The notes beneath the pieces were generated by a model. The model saw only the letters and a list, made by a program, of their open reading frames with translations. It was not told the DNA's origin and did no database searches. This document shows positions 10,404 through 21,780 of a stretch of 62,137 nucleotides of DNA, piece by piece (position 1 is the stretch's first letter; every line of letters begins with the position of its first letter). This DNA is from Mycoemilia scoparia (lineage: Eukaryota; Kickxellomycota; Kickxellomycetes; Kickxellales; Kickxellaceae): positions 1 through 62,137 of the forward strand of contig JANBPU010000097.1 of NCBI GenBank assembly GCA_027575805.1. Reading direction: 5' to 3'. The translations under genes were made by a program, and so were the position numbers.

Positions 10404-11632
10404 TTAACAAATATGAAGACAGCATATACATATTATATACAAATGTAGAATATAGTTACATTTTTGCTTCTTTCTGGGAATTGGAAGACTACCTTCTCTT
10501 CCTCCATTGGGTTTCCCTAAATTGCAAAACATATGTAGTATATAGGTTGGCACCTCTTGCTATTCTTTCGTCATTGTAGCTAACTTTTTGCATTGTCACT
10601 TACTCTTCTTCTCAACATATTCTCCAGACGAATCTGCAGACATACCATAGATGTTGCCTCCTCCACTGCTACTATTTCCATTGCCATTGCCGCCACTGAC
10701 TGCAGCAGATCTATCAAGCATTTCACCAAGAGCACCAAAACTCCTCAGTTATACTGCAAAAGTGCGTTCAAACAAATCAATATCCAAACAACCAATGCAT
10801 TTATACAATTCATTACCTTCTTGATGCTGTCCTCCGACCAGAAAGCCCCATGCACTTGTCAAGATGTGCTGCATAACGTGTAGGAGGAAACGTCCTATTG
10901 CAATTCAAACATTCATGCAGCTCTTGGGATGAAGGTTGAACATCTTGGCCATATATATCGATTCCTGGTATAGTGGCTAAATCAAATTAACAGAACATAA
11001 TATTAGGAAATATTCTCATAAATATCCTAGATAGATAGATAGATAGATAGATGGTATATCTGCTCTTGGCCATTCTCTATTTATATAACACAGATTTGGA
11101 TGTACTTGCTAAAATGCCGACATCTATAAGCAAAACACCAAAGCTCAATATCGCTGATATTAACTTTCGTCAACATTATCTAACAGCTGTATTTAAATAA
11201 GTTACCTTGATGAACAATAATGACATATATTCTCAACATTCTTGACTTCTTGATGACTCTCATAAACAACCCCAATTGTCAGATCATCGATCAGTTGGCC
11301 AAAGATTTCTAATGCCTACAAAAATAATATAGTCCCATATAAATATAATTTTATAGACCAAATATACTAAATGTTGTATATTCAAGATTACAAGAACCAC
11401 CATGAATCCTTACCAGAGTTGCTCTGCAATACTTTTTGCTCTTAAGCTTCGCTGTCTCATCTTCTCCATCTTGATTGCCACGACTTGATGCACTTTGCTG
11501 TAGCCTTGTTTTAGCCAATTTAACTTCTGCTTGGTATCCTTGTATATGCCCTTTAAGCCTTTTTAGTGATTGAACATGGTCGTCAAGCTTAGCCAATACA
11601 TCTTGAAATAAAGTATCGTTGTTACCCGACAT
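10404..11632 (-). CDS. SGF11: SAGA-associated factor 11 (Sgf11/ATXN7L3-type zinc finger)
   Basis: Component of the SAGA histone H2B deubiquitinating module, which it activates with Ubp8/USP22 (family knowledge). Exon 1 (11632-11414) encodes a coiled N-terminal region. Exon 2 (11315-11206) carries the Sgf11 helix LEIFGQLIDDLTIGVVYESH. The exon starting at 10976 encodes PGIDIYGQDVQ and then the signature finger CLNCNRTFPPTRYAAHLDKC (C-x2-C...H-x3-C). That order matches human ATXN7L3. Further exons give a Gly/Ser/Asn-rich linker and a basic tail. The exon joining exon 2 to the finger (about 11120-11080) and the last two junctions are uncertain. If a GTAAGT near 10602 is not a donor, the stop is at 10596 instead of 10404. 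Confidence 0.8.
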
Positions 11633-12306
11633 TGTTTGTTTAGCTATCGATGCCTGTGTAGATGTATTTTATTGTGACAGTAGTAGTTTAGGGGCAGTTG
11701 TGTGTATGTGTATAAATTATTGAAGTTAATGATGATAAAATTACAAATAAAAGGACAGATATGTTGAACAGCTTATATACCCTTCAACTCTTCAAATTAT
11801 TATTATTATTATGTTTATGGAAATATCAGTAATAACAAAATGATTGTCCAATACACCATATTAAAGTGGGTGTGTGAATTATGGGTAAATCCGACTTGAT
11901 TGCATTTCCAAAAACTTCCATCAATTTTTATTGCTCTTAGTTTTTCAGGGGGTCTTGTATTGCATCACACACATACATAAATGCAACTGGTCATTTTTAT
12001 AATATTATGGAACTATAAGGGACTTCAATTCCATTTACAATGAGATTATTGTGTTTTTATTCACTGAATTAATAAGATATAAACCTCTGGTTTTTTAACG
12101 TCAATAAAAATTAAAACAACTGGATCACTCTCTAATACTCCACCACTATCTGGAAATAATGCTACAACTATCATATCTATCTAGCTGTTACCTTAAAGTC
12201 ATTTCCCTCTTTCATTTTATAGTAAACTATCAATGAAGTTTGGCCATATTATTATGGCTGATGCTTGCAATCATCAATCAGATTTCACCTTTATTTGGTC
12301 GTTTAT
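11633..12306. other. Intergenic region, no gene seen
   Basis: AT-rich sequence holding the SGF11 promoter side and the 3' flank of the gene ending at 12307. Contains a short ATT triplet run near 11800. No RNA gene, MITE or convincing ORF was found. Confidence 0.5.
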
Positions 12307-13390
12307 TCATAATGGTGGAAATTCATCTTTATTGTCTTTCATTAAGCTAGTTAGAGTTCGTGGCCTACTGGGTGCTGATTCTTTGTCACTAGATGCCTTC
12401 ATTTTTCTTATTACGGCCGGGGGGATATATCGAGGCTTTTCTTCTGGAGATATATAGTTGGCTCTTATTCGTCTCTCCTTACGTACTGAGCCATCTGCCC
12501 TCACAGATGCTGGTATAACTCTTTCACAAGGAGTTTTGGGTACCAATTCTGTTCTGGTATCTCTAGATGGTCTTTCTCTTGGTGGCGGTGTCATTTCATC
12601 AGCAATCTTGGCTTTGGATAGTGGAGGGGATAATTTTTGGATTGTGGTATTTGAAAATGGGTTTTCCATAGCTCTCTGTTGGTCAGATAGCCTTGACATG
12701 TGTCTTAAATTATCATGGACATTCATGGAAGAAATCAGCTTTATTGTGCTATCAATAGAACCTGAACTAATACACTGCTGCTGCTGTGGTGGTGGTGACT
12801 TGCTTAATGATCTGCGGTGCCTGTTGCCCTTATCACGTTCTGGATCCTTACTTTTCTCCTCTATCCGCTCACTTGAAAGAGGCTTCTGTATCTCAGAATC
12901 TTTATTATGATATGGTGGTGGCTTGGTTATTCTGGTACTTGCACGTTTATTTGTTGGTGGCAAATAATCTCTATTTTGCCGACTCATACCCCTTACTTTA
13001 TCTGCCTCAGTATCTATATACAAATATCCAAAAGCCAAATTGTATGTTGGCCTCCAATAAGAAAACGTTGATATTGATGCTCTGACAAAAATGTCCAAAC
13101 TTACCATGTTTGCTTCTATTTTCTATTGATAGCCTTACTACTGCTCTGGTCAAGTTACCAACTTCGCCCTCATTGGCACCAGCAGCAGCAGAAACTTTCT
13201 TTTGGGTTGCTGCTTTCCGATGCTGTGGAATTATGTATTTCCCTGTTCCTCCAGCTGTAGTAGTTTTGGGTTTTGAACTAGCCCCTGCACTTGTTTTATC
13301 ATTGGTCTGGGATTTTTTGTCCCCCATTTGTCCCACATTCTCAGAATGCTTGACTCGCGTGTCCTTTTGAACCATATTATAAAGATGCAA
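12307..13390 (-). CDS. Hypothetical basic, low-complexity protein
   Basis: Two exons, 13390-13105 and 13013-12307, joined in phase 1 by GTAAGT...ATAG. The product is 330 aa, or 325 aa if the second Met at 13375 is used. The protein is rich in Arg, Lys, Ser and Pro and looks disordered throughout. It has an SR-like patch (RHRRSLSKSPPP), a short poly-Q, and two related motifs, KYIIPQHRK near the N-terminus and RYIPPAVIRKMK near the C-terminus. The charge and motif style suggest an RNA- or nuclear-associated protein, but I recognise no family. It is intact and has plausible splicing. Confidence 0.65.
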
Positions 13391-13825
13391 CTATATGAGA
13401 ACACTTGTGGGAATAATAGATAGATGTGGTGCATAAAAAAGCTGATAAGTATGCCACACCTTTATTATTTATGCAATAAATAATCTATAAAACTTAAATT
13501 AAACATAATTTCATTGTTTTAATGTATTATGGGAGTCACTAATCTTGAAATATTATTTCTCTTAATTTTTTTGTAGAAAATGAACTTGAATTGTGCTATC
13601 ATATCATTTATATGACTTTACTAAAACAATATCTATACTTGACAAAGCTAAACTGGTTATGAGGTAGCAATTATTACATATTGAATGGGTCGTTGAATAA
13701 AACATCCTGTAGATATGGTGTGATTTCACCAATCAGACCAAAACTATGAATGCTTTGATCTTTGTTGAGGCTATGATAGAAAACAATACAATATATAATA
13801 GTTTACAGGCTATGCTATCATTTGA

Positions 13826-13962
13826 TATATGTTCAAATTTTACATCACCTTAGGCAAAATGAGTCCCCAGAAGCTGCATATAAAATAGCAGATGGTTGGG
13901 TCAAAATACAAGGACCCATTTATTCCTGCAATATGCCTGATCCAAAGCCAAGTCTTACCATA
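13826..13962. mobile_element. MITE-like element, family 2 (diverged copy)
   Basis: About 135 bp. The central block is AGGCAAAATGAGTCC...CAGAAGCTGCATATAAAATAGC...GGTTGGGTCA...AGGACCCATTTATTCC, with loosely complementary ends. Related copies lie at 19421, 44141 and 55239. It sits just past the stop codon of receptor copy 3. Confidence 0.65.
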
Positions 13963-13998
13963 TATATAATATCAAAAATCATCATGATAGTTTGTATA

Positions 13999-15879
13999 TT
14001 AGATATTTTGATCACCATAATTGCCTCTATTTGGCCCAAAAACCATTTTATATACTCGTCTCTCGCCTCGAGTAAGCAGCACGTAACGAACAAAATAGAA
14101 CTTGAGCCTGTACTTTATATTCTTGAATCTTGGAATAAGGGAAGCCTGTCTCCTGCCATCGCCACCTCCAATCCCAGCTGTAAACTTCCAAAGATCCAAA
14201 AAAGCCCTTTCAACTTCACCAGGAAGCTTTTTGGTATCAGTACCACTTTCAGCCTGTGTGGTGCCAGCACCAGCACCAACTCCGCCTCTGTTACTTGACG
14301 CCATGCTTTTCATACTATGCTTGGTTCTAGTAATGCGAACCCGAGCACTGGGGATTTCTTGACTCTCGCGAGAAAATGCATTTGTATAGGTTGCTTTTCG
14401 AATCTGGGCCTTTCTGTCATCATCGTTTCCAAAGCTCTCTATAATCAGCTCACGATTTGGCTTGTAAAGGTACTTGAATATTAGAGCCTTTCGTGCTGCC
14501 TTTAAGGTACCGATTATTACTGTATCAGTATAGAATGGATATGCTTGGATTATGGCCTGACCAAAAAATATTCCGTCAGACATGTCATGAATCCATTCAT
14601 GTACCTTTGCTTTATCACGCGCTGCAACAGAAAAGGCAGCCACTTCGACAATAAAACTCATCATAGGAGCAAGTGGAACCCAAAGCAGTCTTAATAGCAG
14701 AGGGCTGATTATTCGATATCTTTCCCTCGCTTCTTTTATTGTTTCTATTGGGAACACTATCCAGCTGGATATCTTTTGTTTGATTGAACTCAGAAATTGT
14801 TTTATTCTGTTTAAATAGGCTAGTTCTTCCTGCTGTACCTGGTTTATTTGATAATCACGAAGTTGTTGAGTTCCATCGTCCTGTCTAATACGGCGGTTTT
14901 GGAGTCCTTGCGGAATAAGAGGAGGATTTTTTTGAACGTTCATTGAAAATGCCCTGCCAATTCCAGGAACTAAGTTGTTGATTGAATAGCGTTGATTCGG
15001 CCTACTTTGCTTCCTTGTTTGCTGAGTAAAGTTATTTAGTCGGGTATCATCCAATGTGAATCTCCTATCGATTAGTAAAGATCGTGCTCGACCAGGTATA
15101 AGCGCTGTTTTAGGAGCTTTTATAGCAACCTCCTCGTTAACTTGATCAATTATCAATTTTTGCTTAGAGCGCTGTACTCCTTCAACCCTTTCAAACGTCG
15201 CTTTTTCCTCTCTTATGATTGCCATTCTAATTCTAAAGACATATACTAATAAGTATGTAATAGAAACAAGCGAGGCAACTATACCACCCAAAGCAAGGAC
15301 AAAAACACGTGGCCAGACTATCCCGTATGGTAGTGGGTTAATTACTGTTAGGGTATAACAAAAATCACTTATAACAACATCCGGCCGTGGATCTATGGTT
15401 AGTGTAAGAATGAGCGGTATGAGGCCTATCAAAAAGGGAACCGCATAGTAGTAGGGTTCGAGCTTTCGAGTATCTCGAACTTTGTGACATATCACTAGCT
15501 GCAAATTTAGAACTACCGTGAATGAAATCCAAGTTGAAAAGCTTCGAGACATAGACAATATCCAAAACATAACACGGCAACTATCCCCATCATTCCATAC
15601 AGTTGCAATTAAATAGCCAAGGAAGGAGCGTATGATATTTGATATACTGATAACAACCATCTGACGAATCGGTATACGATTGACATTGGCTGGATAGTTG
15701 AGCCACAAGTACAAGTAAATAAGCGGAATCCATGTAATTATTGCCAAGGTTATAGTACAGACTACAATGACAGTTATGCTGTAGTCTTCTCCTGGCGGTT
15801 GTGGTCCTGGTGGCCGGGTATCAACTGTCTGTCTTTGTATTAAACTGTTGACAGTGGCTATGAGTGTGGCCACTACCAT
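13999..15879 (-). CDS. Seven-transmembrane receptor-like protein, copy 3 (Git3/cAMP-receptor type)
   Basis: Intact 626-aa single-exon paralogue of the genes at 3201 and 6020. TM1-TM5 lie at about residues 33-58, 70-93, 100-130, 142-165 and 185-215. A roughly 170-residue Gln/Arg-rich third intracellular loop follows. TM6 (ISPLLLRLLWVPLAP) starts near 390 and TM7 (the QAIIQAYPFYTD region) near 430. The basic tail ends in YKMVFGPNRG. Blocks covering TM3-TM5 and the last 150 residues are almost identical to copy 2 at DNA level, while the third loop is not. Probable plasma-membrane nutrient or chemical sensor acting through a G protein; this role is inferred from topology. Confidence 0.78.
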   Translation of the reverse strand: MVVATLIATVNSLIQRQTVDTRPPGPQPPGEDYSITVIVVCTITLAIITWIPLIYLYLWLNYPANVNRIPIRQMVVISISNIIRSFLGYLIATVWNDGDSCRVMFWILSMSRSFSTWISFTVVLNLQLVICHKVRDTRKLEPYYYAVPFLIGLIPLILTLTIDPRPDVVISDFCYTLTVINPLPYGIVWPRVFVLALGGIVASLVSITYLLVYVFRIRMAIIREEKATFERVEGVQRSKQKLIIDQVNEEVAIKAPKTALIPGRARSLLIDRRFTLDDTRLNNFTQQTRKQSRPNQRYSINNLVPGIGRAFSMNVQKNPPLIPQGLQNRRIRQDDGTQQLRDYQINQVQQEELAYLNRIKQFLSSIKQKISSWIVFPIETIKEARERYRIISPLLLRLLWVPLAPMMSFIVEVAAFSVAARDKAKVHEWIHDMSDGIFFGQAIIQAYPFYTDTVIIGTLKAARKALIFKYLYKPNRELIIESFGNDDDRKAQIRKATYTNAFSRESQEIPSARVRITRTKHSMKSMASSNRGGVGAGAGTTQAESGTDTKKLPGEVERAFLDLWKFTAGIGGGDGRRQASLIPRFKNIKYRLKFYFVRYVLLTRGERRVYKMVFGPNRGNYGDQNI

Positions 15880-16340
15880 ACTTTTGACAGAAATAAAGTA
15901 ACAGAAAGGACGGTCTTAATGCAATATACATAGATAATACTTTTATAAGCCGCACTGCTAAAATGAAGATGAGATGAGATATAATGGCTGCTGTGATCCA
16001 AGCTAATATGTTTCAAACTAAATTCTCTGCCTGCGTATTATGTTTATTCAGCCCATTTTTGATTGGTTTAGTCATATAATTATATTGGGTGATGAGCATG
16101 ATTAAAAATATCATCTGAAACAAAACCTGGAACTGAAACTCCGCCCAAGGAATCTTTATCCAGAAACTAGACATTGTTTTTGATCATTGATGATCCGAAT
16201 TCGGCTATTGAGAATATGGGCGATTATTTTTGAAGGGTGAAAGTTTACTAGTAAAACTGGACATCCATTTAGCAATGATTGCGCCTATAATTAGTGGTTA
16301 CCAAATTTACCCTTCAAAAATTATTGCCCATATGATAATG
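15880..16340. repeat. Duplicated upstream flank of receptor copy 3 (pair with 7974-8440)
   Basis: Direct-orientation counterpart of the flank at 7974-8440, with the same embedded MITE. Similarity stops just after the element, where the two loci become unrelated, so the element lies at the duplication boundary. Confidence 0.85.
16216..16331. mobile_element. MITE-like element, family 1
   Basis: TGGGCGATTATTTTTGAAGG at one end and CCTTCAAAAATTATTGCCCA at the other, flanked by TA. Same inner arms and same genomic position as the copy at 8310, with a slightly degraded core (TTTAGCAATGATTGCGCC). Confidence 0.85.
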
Positions 16341-16621
16341 ACAATAATAGTTAGTTTGTTTAGTCATGCAAAGGCACTTTTCGCAAGTTATATCCGCTTG
16401 GGTTGTGCTCAATGAAAAATATTATATTGCTACCAGGATCGGATTTTATATTTTATCTGTCCCAACACAGAAAATCGAGAAAATTTGTGTCAAAAGCAAG
16501 TTTTAAGAATAACTTTTTATTTCAATGTTACTTTTTGATTTTTAAAGAAAGCAAAAGATTCAAAACAGAAAAGCTAATAATATTTTTTTTAAAAATAAAC
16601 AATTGAGACCCAAACAGTTTT

Positions 16622-17449
16622 CTAAGCAAGATACACACCAAATCCAGGTTCCAATTCCTCACCATCTTTCAAAATAACTGGCAAACCAACAATGTTTTTG
16701 GAGCAGGAATTACAAAGTCGATTAACAAGGTTTGCCTTTGCTTCCTCTCCGTTATGTATCAACGTACCTTCCATAGGTCTGTCAGGCAAAATGCTGAGAT
16801 TCTTGAAGATAAGCTCGTACTTGTCAACTATAGGCTCATTAAGCTTACAAGCGGCAATACAATCGACTTGATCCTTTGTTTTGTAGAACGATATTGTGGA
16901 GTTGACTCTTTCGCAGTAAACAACTGCACTTTCTTTCACTCTATCCAGAGTGTTATCAGGGGTATATTCATCTTTATTTTTACCAGTCGGTTGCAAGAAA
17001 GACAAGCTCTTGAAAATTGGACATTTCTTCATCATTGAAAGAACTAGTCTCCTCAGATTCTTCTTATGATCAGGAATATCACAAAATTCTTTCAAAACAA
17101 AAAAGGCAATCATGGCGGAGTTTGACATTTTCAAATCAAGTATATAGCAAATGACATCTTTCTTTTCTTCCTCATTGTCATAAACTGCAGCAAAGTCATT
17201 AAAGATTTTATCCGATTCATTGCAAATTTCTTCAAGTCGAGAATTTCTTTCTTCGAATCTGTTGAGAAAGTACTCAAGTTTATCTCTATCACCATCATCA
17301 TCATCATTTGCATGTATGGTTTCAATGATAGAATAAAGTGTTTGGTACATAATGTTATGATAACCGTTAACATTGTTGATATGGGCAGTCAATATACATG
17401 GTCTTTTTTCTTTAAGTAGATGATAAAAGAAACCACTAATTGCATACAT
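16622..17449 (-). CDS. Hypothetical protein, 275 aa
   Basis: Intact single-exon frame. The first Met at 17449 is preceded by a TATATAAAG box about 110 bp upstream (near 17555-17565) and an (AT)n tract. The product is charged and helical (EYFLNRFEERNSRLEE). It has an Asp run near residue 50 and a C-terminal CNSC pair followed by GLPVILKDGEELEPGFGVYLA. No signal peptide or membrane segment is seen, and I recognise no family. Good length and composition argue that it is real. It might be lineage-specific. Confidence 0.6.
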   Translation of the reverse strand: MYAISGFFYHLLKEKRPCILTAHINNVNGYHNIMYQTLYSIIETIHANDDDDGDRDKLEYFLNRFEERNSRLEEICNESDKIFNDFAAVYDNEEEKKDVICYILDLKMSNSAMIAFFVLKEFCDIPDHKKNLRRLVLSMMKKCPIFKSLSFLQPTGKNKDEYTPDNTLDRVKESAVVYCERVNSTISFYKTKDQVDCIAACKLNEPIVDKYELIFKNLSILPDRPMEGTLIHNGEEAKANLVNRLCNSCSKNIVGLPVILKDGEELEPGFGVYLA

Positions 17450-19420
17450 TGGTGTAGGAAAAGATAAGGATATTGTGATATATATATATATATATATATA
17501 TGTGTTTTTGAGTTAGCCGAATGTGTCTGAAATGTTCTTATGGCCAGGAATTATTCAGCTCTTTATATAGGTTTCCTCCAATTTTCATGTGTATACTACA
17601 TACACCCTTTTCTTTTACATAAAGTAGAAGCCTTTCCCGAATAAGTGAGATGATTTCACTTGATCTGAGTGGATTCGCTTGACCAAATCCAAGTGGCCAA
17701 ATAATGATTTCATGCCCAAGGATTATGACATGTACTAGCTTTCTCAAGTTCCAAATCAATTGTCTTTGTAAAGTCCAAACTCATAAGCTGGACATAAAAT
17801 ATAGCGTGATAGAAATAGTACTATTTTTTTGAGAGGAGGTACTTGTTCACAAATGGTAAAGAATTTCAAGTCTATAAATATTTAAAATTAGAGAGAAGGT
17901 TTGATTCCTTGATCATCAGGAATTCGAAATTTTCTTTAGTTTTGAAGTTGATTGATTCTAGTTTGCAGCCATTTACTGAGTAAATCCATTGGCTCATTCT
18001 TTCTTATAGTCTCAATAGAAGTCTATGGCTTCTAGTTTTTCTTTATTTTCCATGTACAAAAATAATAGTTTGAATAAATGTTTATTTCAAGAGCATGAAA
18101 ACCCTTTGTGAAATAAAAAAACCTTCAGCTATTTTTAAAGGTAATACAAAATATTCACATCGCGCTAAACACTACAAAGAAGCTTTTGATAACTTCTAGT
18201 AGCAGAAACCATATCGCTGAGATAAACGCATATGTGTACATACACCTTCTTTCACTGTCATCAAACAAAATAGAGACGCACCGAAAAATAGTTCTATAAT
18301 TACTAAAAGTACGTACTGGTAGTGGTTACATGCCTCAAAAAACCTCATGCCCATCATCGGCAAACAACGACTATAGATCCGATCAACTGGTACATACATA
18401 TAAAAAGAAGTTTTGGATATCATCTTTAAAGATGGTATGAGTTGAAACAATCTAAATATCAATAATGGCAACATAGAGACTTATTGCATTTGTCCTTTAG
18501 TTCTATTTTTGGTAATTATAAATAAGCCGATTATGGTTAGTATATTGTATTGATGGCTATGAATCAACTAAAAATAGAATCAGTTTTTCCCATGATACTC
18601 ATTCACACACCTTCTGGGTTTGAAAAGTCCATGTGTGCGTATATATATACAATAATTCTATTGGCTTGTTTCAATTGGATACTGCTGCTTCTAGTATCAT
18701 TAGAAATAGCTTATTGCCATACAGAGAGCCAGAGAGCAGCCACAATCACAGCCACAATATACATCTGTAAATATAGTTCTCGTGTACCTGTAGAGGTATA
18801 ATAAACATACCGACAGATAGAGAGGTACATATATCCCGCATAGTATAACGTATACCTACATATACGTATTGTTTTGGAGATGGCCTTGAAAAATTTCTTG
18901 AATAACATGTCATTTGAGGATTCAAATAGTGGGAGGGACTATTTATAGAACAAGTTCTTAAAATAATCTCCAGCACTCACAATACTGGGATTTAGTCATT
19001 GTTGTCACACCAACTAATAGCGCTTCTTCTGGGTCAGGCGATAAGTCGCACCACAGCCATCAACACCAGCCGTCAAAGAGGTATGGGGTTATGTCAGGGA
19101 TGCTATGGGAAGCACAGTATTATGACAATGACACCAGGACAAGTATAGAAAAATATTGCAATGGCACAATGATCCAAAGGCAAGAATTTACAATGTAGTT
19201 AATCTGTGTGGTAAGGTATGGCTTTATTGATTGCAGTGATGCTGATGCATATATCTGGTTGTTTAGTAGATTGGGCCTTTTGATGCGTGTCCAATGCTTA
19301 GCAATCACAACCCTTGACTGGCACTTGTAACATGAGTGTGGGAAGGATGTTAGGCCTGGATTAGAACAGAGACAAAGCAGAAGAGAAGAGACAAGAAAAT
19401 AAACAGAGTTAAAGATGACT

Positions 19421-19645
19421 ATTTGGTCCAAGTTCACAAGGCTGTAGGCAAAATGGATCATAATTTTTGAAGGCGAATATTTATAGGGGCAAACACAGCC
19501 AGATGAGTGACTCTATAGCCCTTCAAAAATAATAACTCAAATGAATACCCCCTGGAGTTGCATATCTAATGGCTGTTGATTGGGGCAAAGCACGAGAGCC
19601 CATTTCTGCCTACCATACACTCGATCACTAGTGAAATCTCACCAT
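19421..19645. mobile_element. MITE-like element, family 2, interrupted by family 1
   Basis: Left part 'TTTGGTCCAAGTTCACAAGG...GTAGGCAAAATGG' stops at 19452. Right part 'GGAGTTGCATATCTAATGGC...GATTGGGGCAAA...GCCCATTTCTGCC...CACTAGTGAAATCTCACCAT' resumes about 19550. A family 1 element lies between them. Confidence 0.75.
19453..19542. mobile_element. MITE-like element, family 1 (short form), nested
   Basis: About 90 bp: TGGATCATAATTTTTGAAGG, then the core TTATAGGGGCAAACACAGCCAG, then GAGTGACTCTATAGCCCTTCAAAAATAATAACTC. It has the short left arm and the 'GAGTGACTCTATAG' right arm. Inserted inside the family 2 copy. Confidence 0.8.
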
Positions 19646-20498
19646 TTAGGAGGTGGGCTGATACAATTAAAGAAAGATAAATTGTTACTAGTATAGCAAC
19701 AGTTGGTTGTGTGGTAAAGCACAATCACCCAGCAAGACAGCCAACAACACTAAGTTAATTCAGAATAACTGAGGCGGGATCTCATGATTTAGACTACTAC
19801 TATTACTTCGGCTTCATTCCCTTGGACAAAAGGTAGTTACACAGAAACAAGTAAAAGTAGATGTGGCAGTAATCTAGCTTAGGGCCCTCTTCTCTCCCCT
19901 GTGCGTGTGTGCGTGTGGAGATTGTGCATTGATAACCACATGTGGCAATATTTCATGTCGAATATACATGACGCTAGATTAGCCATTGAAGAATGTGCTG
20001 AGTGTGTGGGAAAAGTCCCGTGTGTAGTATTGTGTGCTCTTTGTGTGTGATTTTTTTGGACTCTTTATTACCCTATTTGACCACACCTTGGATGCATGCA
20101 CGGAGTCCAGGCGCTGCTGTTGTTGCTACCACTCAGGGGATTGATGAAACATCATCCAAAAGACATGGCTGTGAAGGGCTTTACCAGAAGGCTTTGCTAT
20201 GCGACAAGTCCCCTTTTCTTTATATATCCATATTAGTCCACCTGATCACATCTGAGTTTGTTGGATTTTTATTTCTATTCTGTAGTTTTATTTCCCTTTT
20301 AATCGATCAGATTCACTGCTCTATCTCTAAAGTTTCCTTTTCTGTCTATCCTAGTTCCATAATAACTGTCTTTTATTATAAAGCAGAGCCACCTTGGCCA
20401 TAAGCCGCGAATGTTCAATATTCAATCATACCATCTAAAAGTTATAATAACAATAATAAAGCTGTTCTAGAAAAGAGTAGGAAATATTAATAAAAAAG

Positions 20499-21749
20499 AT
20501 GGAGTCAAGCCTGTCCCTGATGTTAACTCGTACATATGCCTACCACGAAGATGGCACAGCAAGTCCTTCAGAAACTCTACGCGGAGCCCCCTTAGCTTCA
20601 CCACCACCGCTTCATTCATCGGAATCTACATTCGTTATACACAATACCCAATCTCCAGGCCCATGTAGTTCGTCTAAAAAAGAAAACAATGTGCCATACA
20701 ACGGTGTTTTTGACGAGGGTTACTGCTACTACCTTTACTCTCAGCTATCAGACGAGATTAACAACCAAAGCAAAAAAGACCTCACCAATGGTTGCGGTCA
20801 AACACCCAAAAAAAAGTCCAAAAGATTTTACAACACTTGCAACAAGAAATCTAAATCTAAATCTAAATGGGTTTCTAAATTCTGGCCACCCAAAAGAAAC
20901 AGCAACAGCAACAACAACAACAATAATAATAACGATAACTCACAAAAACCATCCCGACTCCAATCATCATTACCATTGCCATTACCACTGTCAGCATCCT
21001 CAACCATAACCGAAACTCCAGCCCGCCACCACCCCCATAAAAATACACAAAACTTCCTAAAGTCCGTACCAAAAATCTTTAACCCCCACTCACCAAACTA
21101 CAAATGGGTAATTCTAGCATTGTCCGCTATTCTTCAGATGGTATATTTATCCCCAATAATCGGGTCATCCATCTACCTTGACCACTTCTTGAACACGATG
21201 TTTAAGAACCACACAGGCGGCTCCGCAACAGCCACAAAGCTATCCTGGATATTCAACGTCACAACCTTCATAAACCTCGGAAATACCTGGTCCGGCATAG
21301 TTTTATCAAAAAAATATGGCTATCGAATATGCACAACCATCGGATGCACAATAGTCATAATCGGCATGGTGGCCACATCGTTTTCAACATCAGCCATCTG
21401 GAAACTTGTCCTCACCCAAGGCGTAATTTATGGATTCGGTGCGTCTATGCTTTATGCTCCCACCATTCTATTGCCAGCCAAATATTTTCCAGGTTCGAGT
21501 CAAGGCATCGCGTTTGGAATCGCATTGTCGGCAAATAATATTGGTGGCATTTGGCTATCGCCGCTGGTTAATTTCTTGCTGGTCAGGCTGGGGTATGGAT
21601 GGACTATGAGGATCATGGCATGTATGGTGACGGTTGTTGCGATTATTTGTGTGCCCTTTTTGATTGCTCCCGAAAACATGGATAATAACACTGGTCTTAG
21701 CAATGTCCAGGAAGATATTAAGACATTCGACAGCAGCGGATACACCAAC

Positions 21750-21780
<31 letters not shown>

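Larger units (their letters stand above)
17450..20498. other. 3-kb region without a recognisable gene
   Basis: Contains an (AT)n tract near 17480, the nested MITEs at 19421-19645 and scattered open frames. The frames at 17538-17759, 18196-18474, 18550-18801 and 20002-20403 lack domains or coherent splice signals. The last 600 bp are presumably the promoter and 5' UTR of the MFS gene. A regulatory or non-coding RNA role is possible but unsupported. Confidence 0.45.

Noticed and set aside
17538..17759. 73-codon minus-strand frame upstream of the 275-aa orphan gene
   Set aside because: It contains the TATATAAAG box and spacing expected of that gene's promoter. There is no splice junction joining it in frame to 17449.
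20002..20403. 133-codon frame before the MFS gene
   Set aside because: Cys- and Phe-rich composition without motifs, no usable splice to the transporter, and AT/T-rich translation. More likely promoter or leader sequence.
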